Program-made: the position numbers and the translations under genes
Assembly (NCBI GenBank): GCA_900545625.1
Contig: UQZS01000001.1
Location: 62,001-126,000 of the forward strand
Direction of reading: 5' to 3'
Source: an uncultured Oscillospiraceae bacterium
GTDB taxonomy: Bacteria > Bacillota > Clostridia > Oscillospirales > Acutalibacteraceae
Length of the DNA stretch: 64,000 nt
Part shown: piece after piece, positions 52,366-60,857 of the stretch
Layout of the letters: each line of letters starts with the position of its first letter
Numbering within the stretch: the stretch's first letter is position 1
Notes under the pieces: generated by a model
The model's database searches: none
The model's input: the letters and a program-made list of their open reading frames with translations, nothing else
What the model was told of the DNA's origin: nothing

Positions 52366-52575
52366 TCAGATATCGCGGATCTCCTCGGGCTCGACGATCA
52401 CATACTTGCCCTCCACCAGCTCGTCAAGCGCAAGGCTCACGGGCTTTTCGGTCATGATCTCGCCGTCCTCAAGCGCCTTATCGGAGATCTCACGCGCAAG
52501 CTTTGCCGTCGCCGTCACCAGCGAATAGCGGCTGACATGGTCTTTCAAAACATTCTTCAAATCCGGGTTAAACAT
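52366..52575 (-). CDS. rpoZ: RNA polymerase omega subunit
   Basis: A 69-residue RpoZ with the typical SRYSLVTATAKLAREISDKA region and KPVSLALDELVEGKYVI end. It lies between gmk (14 bp gap) and priA (7 bp gap), the standard Firmicutes position. Confidence 0.93.
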   Translation of the reverse strand: MFNPDLKNVLKDHVSRYSLVTATAKLAREISDKALEDGEIMTEKPVSLALDELVEGKYVIVEPEEIRDI

Positions 52576-52589
52576 AACTGTCCCTCACT

Positions 52590-53153
52590 TTATTGTATTG
52601 CAGTTGTATCCAAAATGGTCAAGAACTCGTCTGCAGCGCGTTCCAAGCTATCGTTCACAATGCGATAATCATAGTTTTCGCTTTTGCGGATCTCCTCGCG
52701 CGCGATACGCATACGGCGCGCCAGGTCTTCCTCATCCTCTGTGCCGCGGTCGCGAAGCCTGCGCTCGAGCACTTCCATAGAAGGCGGTAAAATAAATACC
52801 GAAAGCGCCTGCGGATAGAGATGCTTGATCTTTTCCGCACCCTGCACCTCGATTTTCAAGATCACCGTTTTTCCCTCGTGCAGCCACTCATCCACGGGCT
52901 TTTTCGGCGTGCCGTAAAGGTTTTTGCCGTATTGGGCAAATTCCAATACATCTCCGGCGGCAAGCAATTCCTGAAAATGCGCCGGCGTTACAAAGAAATA
53001 ATCCACACCGTCTTTTTCGCCGTTGCGGCGCTGCCGCGTGGTTAAGGAGATCGACCGCTGCAGCTCCGGGCGCTTTTTGGTGAGCACCTCCAACAGCGTG
53101 TCCTTCCCCACGCCCGACGGCCCCGAAAACAACACCAACTTACCGCTGCTCAT
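52590..53153 (-). CDS. gmk: Guanylate kinase
   Basis: Phosphorylates GMP to GDP. The 187 residues start with the P-loop [16 protein letters not shown] and contain [20 protein letters not shown] (GMP-binding) and [12 protein letters not shown]. The start overlaps remA by 14 bp. Confidence 0.96.
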   Translation of the reverse strand: MSSGKLVLFSGPSGVGKDTLLEVLTKKRPELQRSISLTTRQRRNGEKDGVDYFFVTPAHFQELLAAGDVLEFAQYGKNLYGTPKKPVDEWLHEGKTVILKIEVQGAEKIKHLYPQALSVFILPPSMEVLERRLRDRGTEDEEDLARRMRIAREEIRKSENYDYRIVNDSLERAADEFLTILDTTAIQ

Positions 53154-53409
53154 TTGCCGCCTCCTGCTCGCCGCCCTCGGAATTGAAACGACTGAGGATC
53201 GTTTCCGTCTGCAAATAAGTCAGGATCACATGATCGCTGTCCGTGACGAGCACCGCGCGGGTGCGGCGGCCTTGTGTAGCGTCTATGAGCAAGTGGCGCT
53301 CGCGCGCCTCCTGCACCATGCGTTTCACAGGGGCGGAATCCGGCGAAACCACCGCCAAAACACGGTCGGCGTTGACCGCGTTGCCAAATCCGATGTTGAT
53401 CAGTCTCAT
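53140..53409 (-). CDS. remA: RemA-family regulator (DUF370)
   Basis: An 89-residue DNA-binding protein that controls biofilm matrix genes in B. subtilis. Marks: [40 protein letters not shown] and [18 protein letters not shown]. Located between yicC and gmk, as ylzA is in B. subtilis. Target genes in this organism are unknown. Confidence 0.93.
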   Translation of the reverse strand: MRLINIGFGNAVNADRVLAVVSPDSAPVKRMVQEARERHLLIDATQGRRTRAVLVTDSDHVILTYLQTETILSRFNSEGGEQEAANEQR

Positions 53410-53452
53410 ATCTTTATCTTTCGCGCCTTTCCTGCCCGCAATTTGTGCTGCA

Positions 53453-54331
53453 TCACTCGATGTTCTGCACCTGCTCGCGGATCTTTTCGACTTCCGCTTT
53501 GATATCGATCACGGCTTTTGCGATCTCTACATCCTGCGCCTTAGAGCCGATGGTATTGGACTCGCGGTTGATCTCCTGCACAAGGAAATCGAGTTTTCTG
53601 CCGATGGGTTCATCTGCTTCCAAGAAGTCGTGCAGCTGGGAAAGGTGGCTGTGCAGACGGACGGTTTCCTCATCCACGGCAACTTTGTCGGCAAAAATCG
53701 CCGCCTCTGTAAGCAGCCGCTGCTCGTCCACGTTTGCGTCCTCGAGCAATTCCGCCATACGCCGGTGCAGCTTTTCGTTGTATTCGCGCACGGTCTGCGG
53801 CGAACGCGATTCAACGAACGCAACGAGCTGCGCGATGCGGTCGGCGTGTGAAAGGATGTCCGCGCGCAGTTTTTCGCCCTCCGTCTGCCGCATGGCGAGG
53901 AACTGCTCAAGCGCAAGCTGTGCCGTTTGCTGCACGGCGTTCCACACACGCTCTTCATCCGGCTCCGCCTTATGTACGGTCAGCACATCAGGAAATCGCG
54001 ACAACTGCGAGGCGGTCGGTTGTTCGTTTGTGCCGACCAAATCCGAAAGAGATCGGATCGCATCCGCATAGCCGCGTGCAAGCGCCGTATTGACAATAAC
54101 TTCTACCTCGTCGCTGTCGGGATTTTCAATGCCGACAAAACATTCCGTTTTACCGCGCGCGACCGAAGCGTTTACAAAGCCCTTAAGCTTTTCTTCTAAG
54201 AAACCGTAATTGCGCGGCACACGGGCGCTGAATTCAAAATAGCGGTGGTTGACGCTTTTGAGTTCAACGGTAACGGTCATGCCGTCCACCGTCGCCTGCG
54301 CCCTACCGAAGCCGGTCATACTTTTAATCAT
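53453..54331 (-). CDS. YicC-family protein (endoribonuclease type)
   Basis: A 292-residue YicC/YloC protein. Marks: [12 protein letters not shown] at the start, [18 protein letters not shown], and the C-terminal [24 protein letters not shown] (DUF1732). E. coli YicC is reported to act as an endoribonuclease. It heads the block leading to spoVM. Confidence 0.93.
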   Translation of the reverse strand: MIKSMTGFGRAQATVDGMTVTVELKSVNHRYFEFSARVPRNYGFLEEKLKGFVNASVARGKTECFVGIENPDSDEVEVIVNTALARGYADAIRSLSDLVGTNEQPTASQLSRFPDVLTVHKAEPDEERVWNAVQQTAQLALEQFLAMRQTEGEKLRADILSHADRIAQLVAFVESRSPQTVREYNEKLHRRMAELLEDANVDEQRLLTEAAIFADKVAVDEETVRLHSHLSQLHDFLEADEPIGRKLDFLVQEINRESNTIGSKAQDVEIAKAVIDIKAEVEKIREQVQNIE

Positions 54332-54385
54332 ACGTTTTCACCTTTTTGCAATATCGGTTTATTTTACACCGCTTTTCTTTAGCTG

Positions 54386-54775
54386 TCAACCGTTCTGCGC
54401 CTTACAATGCGCACAGCTCCCCTGTAAAAGGGTCGGGAGCTCGCCAAAGAAATCGCCGTCACGCTCCGTAAAGCCGAGCGTCAGCAGCGTATCTTTATAT
54501 GCAGGCAGCGCACAATGCGCCGAAAAAGCGCCGCGATTAGCGGCAAAGTGCAGCGAAGCGCGCACCAGCAGCTCGCAAAGCAGCGCATCGGAGGACTGCG
54601 TCTCGATCCGAAGAATGCGACAGCTATTTCCCTCAACGCGCGCAAGACTTTTCCCGAGCGGCAGGTCACCCTCCAACGCGGTATATGCCCCGTAGACGCC
54701 TTTTGCATCAAAGTTTTCAGAAGGGAAAAGCGCGCGGATCTCCGCAAGATCCGTATACGGCTTACAAAACAGCAT
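54386..54775 (-). CDS. Possible GNAT-fold protein, function unknown
   Basis: A 129-residue soluble protein. The pattern GDLPLGKSLARVEGNSCRIL then SDALLCELLVRASLHFAA suggests a short acetyltransferase-like fold, but the acetyl-CoA loop is not clear, so this is weak. The C-terminal CAHCKA holds two cysteines. It overlaps rluB by 14 bp, in the same direction, and precedes a 54-bp gap to yicC, which supports it as a true gene. Confidence 0.6.
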   Translation of the reverse strand: MLFCKPYTDLAEIRALFPSENFDAKGVYGAYTALEGDLPLGKSLARVEGNSCRILRIETQSSDALLCELLVRASLHFAANRGAFSAHCALPAYKDTLLTLGFTERDGDFFGELPTLLQGSCAHCKAQNG

Positions 54776-55511
54776 GGCGCTCCCTCCTTTTTTCTGCGGC
54801 GTTCGTAAGCGAACGCACTTCCGTATCGGTCAAACGCCGCCACGAACCGACTTTGAGCATTCCCAGCTTCACAGAACCAACCTTTGTGCGCTTAAGCCGC
54901 GCCACCTCAAGACCTACCGCCTCACACATTTTTCGAATTTGCCGGTTTCTGCCCTCATGTATCACAATTTCCAACACGGCGCCGGTGCTGTTTGCATCGA
55001 GTATACGCACGTCAGCCGGCAGTGTCCGCTTGCCGTCGATCACAACTCCATCAGAGAGAGCTGAAAGCTGCTCACCTGTCACAGCGGAACGCACGGTCAC
55101 ACGATAGGTCTTTGGAACGTGCGACGATGGGTGGGCAAGCAGATTGGCAAAATTCCCGTCGTTCGTCATAAGCAAAAGCCCTTCGGACTCACGGTCAAGC
55201 CTGCCGACGGGGTATACACGCTCAGGAATGTCGCCGATCAGCTGGGCAACGCATTTTCTGCCCTTTTCATCGTGCATGGTCGTGATATAACCACGCGGCT
55301 TGTGGAGCATATAGTACGCATTTTGCCTTTGGGTTCGAAGCGGCTTGCCGTGCACCGTAACGGTATCATCGGGACAGACCTTATCCCCCACACAAGCTTT
55401 TCGGCCGTTGACATACACCGCACCCGAAGCGATCAAATCCTCACATTTTCTGCGGGATGCAACACCGCAGTCCGCCATGAATTTTTGCAGTCTGATTTTT
55501 TCGTCCGCCAT
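54762..55511 (-). CDS. rluB: Ribosomal RNA pseudouridine synthase RluB/RsuA family
   Basis: Makes pseudouridine in 23S rRNA (RluB type, by order behind dacB). The 249-residue protein has an S4 RNA-binding domain (LQKFMADCGVASRRKCEDLI) and the catalytic motif VGRLDRESEGLLLMTNDG with its aspartate. The C-terminal motif is HEGRNRQIRKMCEAVG. The frame is open far upstream, but the ATG at 55511 after GGGAG begins exactly where the family begins. Confidence 0.93.
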   Translation of the reverse strand: MADEKIRLQKFMADCGVASRRKCEDLIASGAVYVNGRKACVGDKVCPDDTVTVHGKPLRTQRQNAYYMLHKPRGYITTMHDEKGRKCVAQLIGDIPERVYPVGRLDRESEGLLLMTNDGNFANLLAHPSSHVPKTYRVTVRSAVTGEQLSALSDGVVIDGKRTLPADVRILDANSTGAVLEIVIHEGRNRQIRKMCEAVGLEVARLKRTKVGSVKLGMLKVGSWRRLTDTEVRSLTNAAEKRRERHAVL

Positions 55512-55512
55512 A

Positions 55513-56679
55513 TTACTCCCGTCCGAATATGCTTTTGATCCGCTCCCAAAGAGAGGGCTTATCCGTTTCCTGAGACGCTTCTTGCTCCGCCGTCGTACAG
55601 GAGACATCGCTTTCTGCAACGAGCGGAACTTCCAAAATCGTTTTCCCTTCCAGCGAATAGCGCACTGAACCGATGCAGTCACCCGCTTTAAGCGGGGCAT
55701 ACAGAAACGGCTGTACAAATACCTGAGCCGTGATCTGCGGCGTGCTTTGCGTCACGTCTATGAAAGGCGTATCGGCGAGCACGGCGCGCACCGACGACGC
55801 GTCCCCGCCGACCACGGGAACGCTCGGCAATTCAGCCGTCAGATCGGTACAGTCCTGCGCTTCGGCCACGGAAAAACCGTAATCCAAGAGCTTTCTGTGA
55901 TCAGCCCAGTCGTTCGGCGCATTGAGCGTTACAGCGATCAGCGTTACGCCGTCGCGCTCGACAGCGGAAACCAAGCACCTGCCGCTCTTTTTGGTATAGC
56001 CCGTTTTAATGCCGAATGCGCCGTCATAGCTTTTCAGCAGACGATTATGATTGGAAAGTGTACGTGCATACGGCGGGTTGCCGTAATATACGCGTTCGCT
56101 TTCGAGCGAACAAATCTGCCGAAACAGCGGATTTTCAATCGCACAGGCCGCCAGAAGCGCCATGTCGTAGGCCGTCGAATAATGGTTTTCGGAATCTAAA
56201 CCCGACACCGTTTCAAAGTGCGTATTCTGCATGCCGATCTCCTGCGCCTTCGCATTCATCAGCTCCAGAAAAGGCTCGATCCCGCCTGCCACGGCATACG
56301 CCGTCACATTGGCGGCATCGTTGCCGGATTCCAACAGCATGCCCGACACAAGCGTCCGCAATGAAATGGTATCGCCCGCAAGAAGACCTATAGAGGTGCC
56401 CTCGACACGCACCATTTCATCAGTCACAACGATCTCTTTTTCGAGCAAGCCGCTCTCGAGCGCCAAAAGCGCCGTCATGATCTTGGTCGTGCTCGCCATG
56501 GAAAGGCGTTCATCCGCCTGCTCGGCGTACAGCACCTCACGCGTCTCGGCAACCATTAAAACACAAGCCTGTGCGGAAAGATCCCCGGGCGAAGCCGCAG
56601 CGCTTTTTACGGGAAAAAGCGAAAACAGCATCGCCGCGCACAAGCAAACGGAAAAGATTTTTACAGACAAATTCACCAC
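55513..56679 (-). CDS. dacB: Penicillin-binding D-alanyl-D-alanine carboxypeptidase (DacB/DacF type)
   Basis: Trims peptidoglycan stem peptides outside the membrane. The 388 residues start with a signal peptide (cleavage near KSAAASP, about residue 30). Catalytic motifs: SMASTTKIM (serine, SxxK), SGNDAAN (SxN) and IKTGYTKKSG (KTG). The C-terminal PBP5-type beta domain follows, ending with a basic tail. Several starts (GTG, GTG, TTG) fit; the outer GTG is given. By neighbours (ytfJ, rluB) it is likely the spore-cortex type, although spmAB are absent. Confidence 0.9.
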   Translation of the reverse strand: MVNLSVKIFSVCLCAAMLFSLFPVKSAAASPGDLSAQACVLMVAETREVLYAEQADERLSMASTTKIMTALLALESGLLEKEIVVTDEMVRVEGTSIGLLAGDTISLRTLVSGMLLESGNDAANVTAYAVAGGIEPFLELMNAKAQEIGMQNTHFETVSGLDSENHYSTAYDMALLAACAIENPLFRQICSLESERVYYGNPPYARTLSNHNRLLKSYDGAFGIKTGYTKKSGRCLVSAVERDGVTLIAVTLNAPNDWADHRKLLDYGFSVAEAQDCTDLTAELPSVPVVGGDASSVRAVLADTPFIDVTQSTPQITAQVFVQPFLYAPLKAGDCIGSVRYSLEGKTILEVPLVAESDVSCTTAEQEASQETDKPSLWERIKSIFGRE

Positions 56680-56691
56680 CTGCCAAAGCTC

Positions 56692-56726
56692 GATTTTCCG
56701 CCCGGCGGCAAACCGAGCGGAAAATC
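56692..56726. repeat. Inverted repeat upstream of the carboxypeptidase gene
   Basis: GATTTTCCGC at 56692-56701 is matched by GCGGAAAATC at 56717-56726 around a GC-rich loop that can itself pair partly. It lies between ytfJ and dacB. No T run follows, so a 3' RNA structure or operator is as likely as a terminator. Confidence 0.5.
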
Positions 56727-56769
56727 AAAGTCTTACTAAGTATATGCAGGCAGGGCAAGTCCTATTTTG

Positions 56770-57219
56770 TTACGCCTCAGGTTTTACAAGCTCTTCCATC
56801 GTGGCGGAAACCAACGCATCGTCTGCCGCGTCCTGCGCCGCCTTGGCTTTTTCTTTCTTTGCCTTGTTGACGACGGAGGTCACCTTATCAAACATTTCGG
56901 GAACGAGGTTGACCACACGTTCAGCCGCGTTATCAAACGCCGTGATGTGTTTAATGGTCACTTCGCCGTCAGAAATGACAAGGAACGCGACCGGCGTGAT
57001 CGTCACGCCTGCGCCGCCACCGCCGCCGAAGATCTCCTGGTTGGTTTTCGAGGGGAAATCAGAACCGCCCGAAGCAAAGCCGTAAGTCACCTTGGAGACG
57101 GGGATGATCGTCATACCTTCGATTTGCATGGGGTCGCCGATGATCGTGCTGACGCTGACAAGGTTCTTGACCTTCTCGATCGTCGTTTCGAGGATCCCAG
57201 CTGCAGATTGTTCTTTCAT
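56770..57219 (-). CDS. ytfJ: GerW/YtfJ-family sporulation protein
   Basis: A 149-residue GerW-type protein. Marks: KVKNLVSVSTIIGDPMQIEG, TIIPVSKVTYGFASGGSDF and FGGGGGAGVTITPVAFLVI. In B. subtilis YtfJ/GerW affects spore germination. It overlaps the DUF2953 gene by 4 bp; ytfI-ytfJ are adjacent in B. subtilis too. Confidence 0.92.
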   Translation of the reverse strand: MKEQSAAGILETTIEKVKNLVSVSTIIGDPMQIEGMTIIPVSKVTYGFASGGSDFPSKTNQEIFGGGGGAGVTITPVAFLVISDGEVTIKHITAFDNAAERVVNLVPEMFDKVTSVVNKAKKEKAKAAQDAADDALVSATMEELVKPEA

Positions 57220-57911
57220 ACAGTTGCACCACCTTGTATGTTTTCAGTATCTTTATTTTCTAAGGCTTTGGGTGCGGGCTTTGCGCGAAGCACCTTCAAA
57301 ACCACTTTGAACAACAATCGTACCGCCAAAACAAGGGCGGCGTTAATGAGAAAAATCGGTCGGATCGACACAGAAAAAGAGAATTGCGCGCTGCTGAACG
57401 TGCCGAGAAAGTCCGGCTCGACCTCTACGTCATATTTTTTAACTTTGAGGTTCGAGCAGATGAAGCCCATGGCGGGAAAAATTTCCCGGCATGCCTCGCC
57501 GTATTCAATCGCCGTGCGCGCGGCGTCATGGTTGTGCGAAACGACCACAAACAGGAAAAGCTCGTCCAAGATCAAGTGCTTTTTCACGCTTTTCATCAAA
57601 GAGCCGAGCGCATCCGCCGTATCACGGATCAACTGCTTGACGCCCTCATACCCCTGATTTTCATAAAAGGTCTTAAAAGGATTCGGCTTTTTGGGCTTGG
57701 GTTCTTCCGGCGCTTTCGGTTCTTCCTCTTTGGGCTTTTCTTCTTTCGGTTTTTTCTCTTTGGGTTTTGTCGGGTACAGGTCAAAAGACAAAAACGCCCA
57801 GCGCAGCTTTGCGCGGAAGCTGTCTATGTACTCCGCGTCCACACGGACTTTCACGCTCAACAGCAAAATCAGCAATGCAATAATGCCGAGAAGAATATAC
57901 AATGCGACCAA
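57216..57911 (-). CDS. DUF2953 membrane-anchored protein (YtfI-like)
   Basis: A 231-residue protein with an N-terminal membrane helix (VALYILLGIIALLILLLSV), a low-complexity run of KPKEE/KPEEPK units (about 50-80) and a DUF2953 region (VKKHLILDELFLFVVVSHND then AIEYGEACREIFPAMGFI). Near its C-terminus is a second hydrophobic stretch. Function unknown; linked with ytfJ by a 4-bp overlap. Confidence 0.88.
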   Translation of the reverse strand: MVALYILLGIIALLILLLSVKVRVDAEYIDSFRAKLRWAFLSFDLYPTKPKEKKPKEEKPKEEEPKAPEEPKPKKPNPFKTFYENQGYEGVKQLIRDTADALGSLMKSVKKHLILDELFLFVVVSHNHDAARTAIEYGEACREIFPAMGFICSNLKVKKYDVEVEPDFLGTFSSAQFSFSVSIRPIFLINAALVLAVRLLFKVVLKVLRAKPAPKALENKDTENIQGGATV

Positions 57912-57950
57912 AAGAACACCTCCTTATCCGAATATCGTCTATTGTACTCT

Positions 57951-58580
57951 TTATTCTGCGGGTGGTTCATCGGGTGATGCCGAAGTCTCAGAAGGCTTGT
58001 CGTCGGAAGCAGTTTCGCCGGCTGTGCCCGCATCGTTAGCAGCCTCTTCCTTGTTCGGGAGCTGCGGGAGCTCGTCGAGCGAAGAAACGGAGAAGCAGCG
58101 GAGAAAATCCGGCGTTGTACCGTACAGAAGCGGCCTGCCGGGCAGGTCGAGCCGCCCTTTTTCTTCAATCAATCTTTTCTGGCAGAGCGTTGCAATAACG
58201 CCGGAACAATCCACGCCGCGCACCTGTTCGACAAAAGATTTGGTAACGGGCTGATTATACGCGATGACCGCGAGCACCTCAAACGCCGCCTGCGACAGCG
58301 GGGCGTTGCGCCGCACTTCTAAAACACTGCGGATCTGTGGTGCGAACTCCGTACGGGAGGCAAGCTGATATTTGGAACCGAGTTTCAAAAGACAGACACC
58401 GCTGCCGCGCTCATCCAGCGCAGCGGATAGGTTCATAAGCACCTGCTCGGTCTGTTCTTCGTCGATCTCCAACGCCTCTGCGAGCCGCTGTATTTCTAAG
58501 GGTTCGCCGACCGAAAACAAAATCGCCTCCGCGGCAGCCTGTAAGGTTTTTGCACGAGCCAAAAGTGCCCTTACCCCCAT
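57951..58580 (-). CDS. scpB: Chromosome segregation/condensation protein ScpB
   Basis: Partner of SMC and ScpA, 209 residues. Two winged-helix regions: AAEAILFSVGEPLEIQRLAE and LSQAAFEVLAVIAYNQPVTK, then VDCSGVIATLCQKRLIEEKG. The C-terminal 40 residues are low complexity (many A, D, E, S). The start overlaps scpA by 10 bp. Confidence 0.94.
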   Translation of the reverse strand: MGVRALLARAKTLQAAAEAILFSVGEPLEIQRLAEALEIDEEQTEQVLMNLSAALDERGSGVCLLKLGSKYQLASRTEFAPQIRSVLEVRRNAPLSQAAFEVLAVIAYNQPVTKSFVEQVRGVDCSGVIATLCQKRLIEEKGRLDLPGRPLLYGTTPDFLRCFSVSSLDELPQLPNKEEAANDAGTAGETASDDKPSETSASPDEPPAE

Positions 58581-59311
58581 TCTTTGGAACCGAAGTCCCC
58601 GAAATCTTCCGTTAAAAGCTCCACATCCGTGGTGTCGCCCTCGCCCTCTATACGCAGTTTTTTGACTTTTGCAAGCTCAAGAACGGCGAGGAAGGTCGCC
58701 ACCAGATCAGACCTGGACTGCGCGTCGGCAAACAGTGCGCGGAAACGCTGTTTTTTGCCTTTACGTTTGAGTGTATAATAAATCGACTTGATTTTGGACT
58801 CGACCGAGACGATCTTGGTCGCCACAATGCCGCGGAACGCCTCCACCGGCGGCGGCAGCTTTCGAAGCCGCTTACCGACCGCGCTCATATACGCCCGTAA
58901 AAGCTCAGAGGGCTCATGCAGCCGCGTGTAGGTGGGGTCAGCTTCAATCTCAGTTGGCTCACGTACAAAGCGGTCAAAGCCCTCCGTTTGAAGTGACAGC
59001 TTTTCCGCCATCAAACGGCAATCCCGATATTCAAGCAGCTCGCCTGTCAGCTCTTTTTTTAATTCTTCCGCTTCTTCATAGACAGGCAGGAGTGAAACGG
59101 TTTTAATATAAACGAGACGTGCCGCCATTTCCAAAAACGCACTGGCGACATACATATCCTCTTCCTGCATACGCTTGACGTAATCGGTATACTGCTCGAC
59201 AAGCGTAAGGATCGGGATATCGTAAATATTCAGCTTGTGTTTGGAAATGAGGTGTAAAAGCAGGTCCATAGGGCCCTCAAACACCTCTAATTTATAAGAA
59301 ATCTCCTCCAT
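58571..59311 (-). CDS. scpA: Chromosome segregation/condensation protein ScpA
   Basis: Kleisin subunit of SMC-ScpAB, 246 residues. Marks: YKLEVFEGPMDLLLHLI then KHKLNIYDIPI at the start, the helical VASAFLEMAARLVYIKTVSLLP and the C-terminal winged helix VATFLAVLELAKVKKLRIEG. Followed by scpB with a 10-bp overlap. Confidence 0.95.
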   Translation of the reverse strand: MEEISYKLEVFEGPMDLLLHLISKHKLNIYDIPILTLVEQYTDYVKRMQEEDMYVASAFLEMAARLVYIKTVSLLPVYEEAEELKKELTGELLEYRDCRLMAEKLSLQTEGFDRFVREPTEIEADPTYTRLHEPSELLRAYMSAVGKRLRKLPPPVEAFRGIVATKIVSVESKIKSIYYTLKRKGKKQRFRALFADAQSRSDLVATFLAVLELAKVKKLRIEGEGDTTDVELLTEDFGDFGSKEWG

Positions 59312-59322
59312 ACAGCGACCTC

Positions 59323-59988
59323 TCAGCGAAACGGATATCCGATGACATAGTCCAAGCCGTTAAAGATCACCGTCTCCAAGTATGCCAGCGGACGGCTGAG
59401 CACGCCGAAAAACAAAAGTGCAAATACGATCAAAACAATATAACGCTCATATTGCAGAAATTTATAATAATATTTGGAAGGGATCAGCAGCTGCAGAACA
59501 CGCGAACCGTCCAGCGGCGGTATGGGGATCAGGTTAAACACGGCAAGACCGATATTGATGATCGCGGCATACGTGAAAAAGAGATACAGTGCCGTCGCCA
59601 ACACATTGGTCGCAGGAAGCAGCCCGACAATATTTTTTAGCAGGATAAAAATCGCCGCCATAAGGAGATTGGATACAGGTCCCGCAAGCGCTGTAAGCGC
59701 CATACCGGCTTTCGGGTTTTTAAAGTTACGCGGGTTGACGGGGACAGGCTTTGCGTACCCGAAGCCGACCAAAATGATCATCAGCGCGCCGATGGGGTCG
59801 ATGTGCTTCATGGGATTAAGCGTCATACGTCCGGACAGGCGCGCTGTACCGTCGCCGAGTTTGTTGGCAACAAACGCATGTGCGCACTCATGCACAGGCA
59901 TAGTGCAAAAAACCACGAATACGGAGGCAAACAAGCCCGCGATCAAAGCGATCGGATCAAATCCGCCTCGCAGAATATCTAAAAGCAT
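59323..59988 (-). CDS. Site-2-type zinc protease (M50B family)
   Basis: A 221-residue intramembrane metalloprotease with about five helices. The zinc motif is VHECAHAF (HExxH-like, about 30-34), and the third ligand is in NLIPIPPLDGSRVL. FGYAKPVPVNPRNFKNPKAG is typical of the ywhC/peptidase M50 group. Substrate unknown. It precedes scpA-scpB in the same direction, a common clostridial order. Confidence 0.92.
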   Translation of the reverse strand: MLLDILRGGFDPIALIAGLFASVFVVFCTMPVHECAHAFVANKLGDGTARLSGRMTLNPMKHIDPIGALMIILVGFGYAKPVPVNPRNFKNPKAGMALTALAGPVSNLLMAAIFILLKNIVGLLPATNVLATALYLFFTYAAIINIGLAVFNLIPIPPLDGSRVLQLLIPSKYYYKFLQYERYIVLIVFALLFFGVLSRPLAYLETVIFNGLDYVIGYPFR

Positions 59989-60020
59989 AACAGAACTCCC
60001 AAAACATCTTTGAAATAGTA

Positions 60021-60857
60021 TTATACATGGATTTCCACGAATCTGTCAACATGATTTGTATCATAATGCACACGGCTTCGCGCACAATCCGAAAAAAGTA
60101 AAGCGATCGCTTCACCCTGCCCGTCACCGCACTCGAACCACAGGCGTCCGCCCGTGCGTACACAAGGCAGCCAAAATTCTTTTATGGCGCGATAAAAATC
60201 CAAGCCGTCGGCACCGCCGTCGAGCGCTGTGCGCGGCTCACAGAGCACTTCGGATTGAAGCGAATTGATCTCTCCTGCCGGGACATAGGGCGGATTGGAG
60301 ACGATCATATCAGGTATAGGAAGCCCCTTAGGCGGCGGCAAAAGCACATCCGCCTGTACGATCACAGCATTCTGCGCGCTGAACTTCTTTTGATTTGCGT
60401 TCAAAAAGTACAGGGCGGCATCGTATTTTTCGAGCATTACGACCTGCAATTCGGGAGCATTCAACGCCAACGTAAGGCCCAAACAACCCGAACCTGCGCA
60501 AAGATCCCAAACTACGGCATATCCGTTTTCCCGCACGGCTCGGGAAGCATGCTCTGCAAGTTCTTCCGTCTCAGGACGCGGAATCAGAACACCCTTGCCG
60601 ACTTGGAATTCCCTGCCGCAGAATGTCCATTTTCCCAGTATATATTGCAGCGGCTCGCCGGAAGCCCTGCGGTGGATATACGAAAAGAACTGTATTTCAG
60701 CCTCCGGCTCTAAAACGTCGTGTGCATGCGCGATGCGTGCCGCGTGCGCATATCCGCAGGCCGCTTCAAACAGACAGCCGCAGTCAAAAGCTATATCCTC
60801 TATTCCGTTTGCGAGCAAAAACCGCTCGCCGTTTTGAAACGCTTCTAAAACTGTCAT
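60021..60857 (-). CDS. prmC: Release factor glutamine methyltransferase PrmC
   Basis: Methylates the GGQ glutamine of peptide release factors. The 278 residues contain VLIPRPETEELAEH, the SAM loop VWDLCAGSGCLGLTLA and the active-site motif VSNPPYVPAGEI. Its ATG overlaps the stop of the DUF1385 gene by 4 bp. Confidence 0.95.
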   Translation of the reverse strand: MTVLEAFQNGERFLLANGIEDIAFDCGCLFEAACGYAHAARIAHAHDVLEPEAEIQFFSYIHRRASGEPLQYILGKWTFCGREFQVGKGVLIPRPETEELAEHASRAVRENGYAVVWDLCAGSGCLGLTLALNAPELQVVMLEKYDAALYFLNANQKKFSAQNAVIVQADVLLPPPKGLPIPDMIVSNPPYVPAGEINSLQSEVLCEPRTALDGGADGLDFYRAIKEFWLPCVRTGGRLWFECGDGQGEAIALLFSDCARSRVHYDTNHVDRFVEIHV

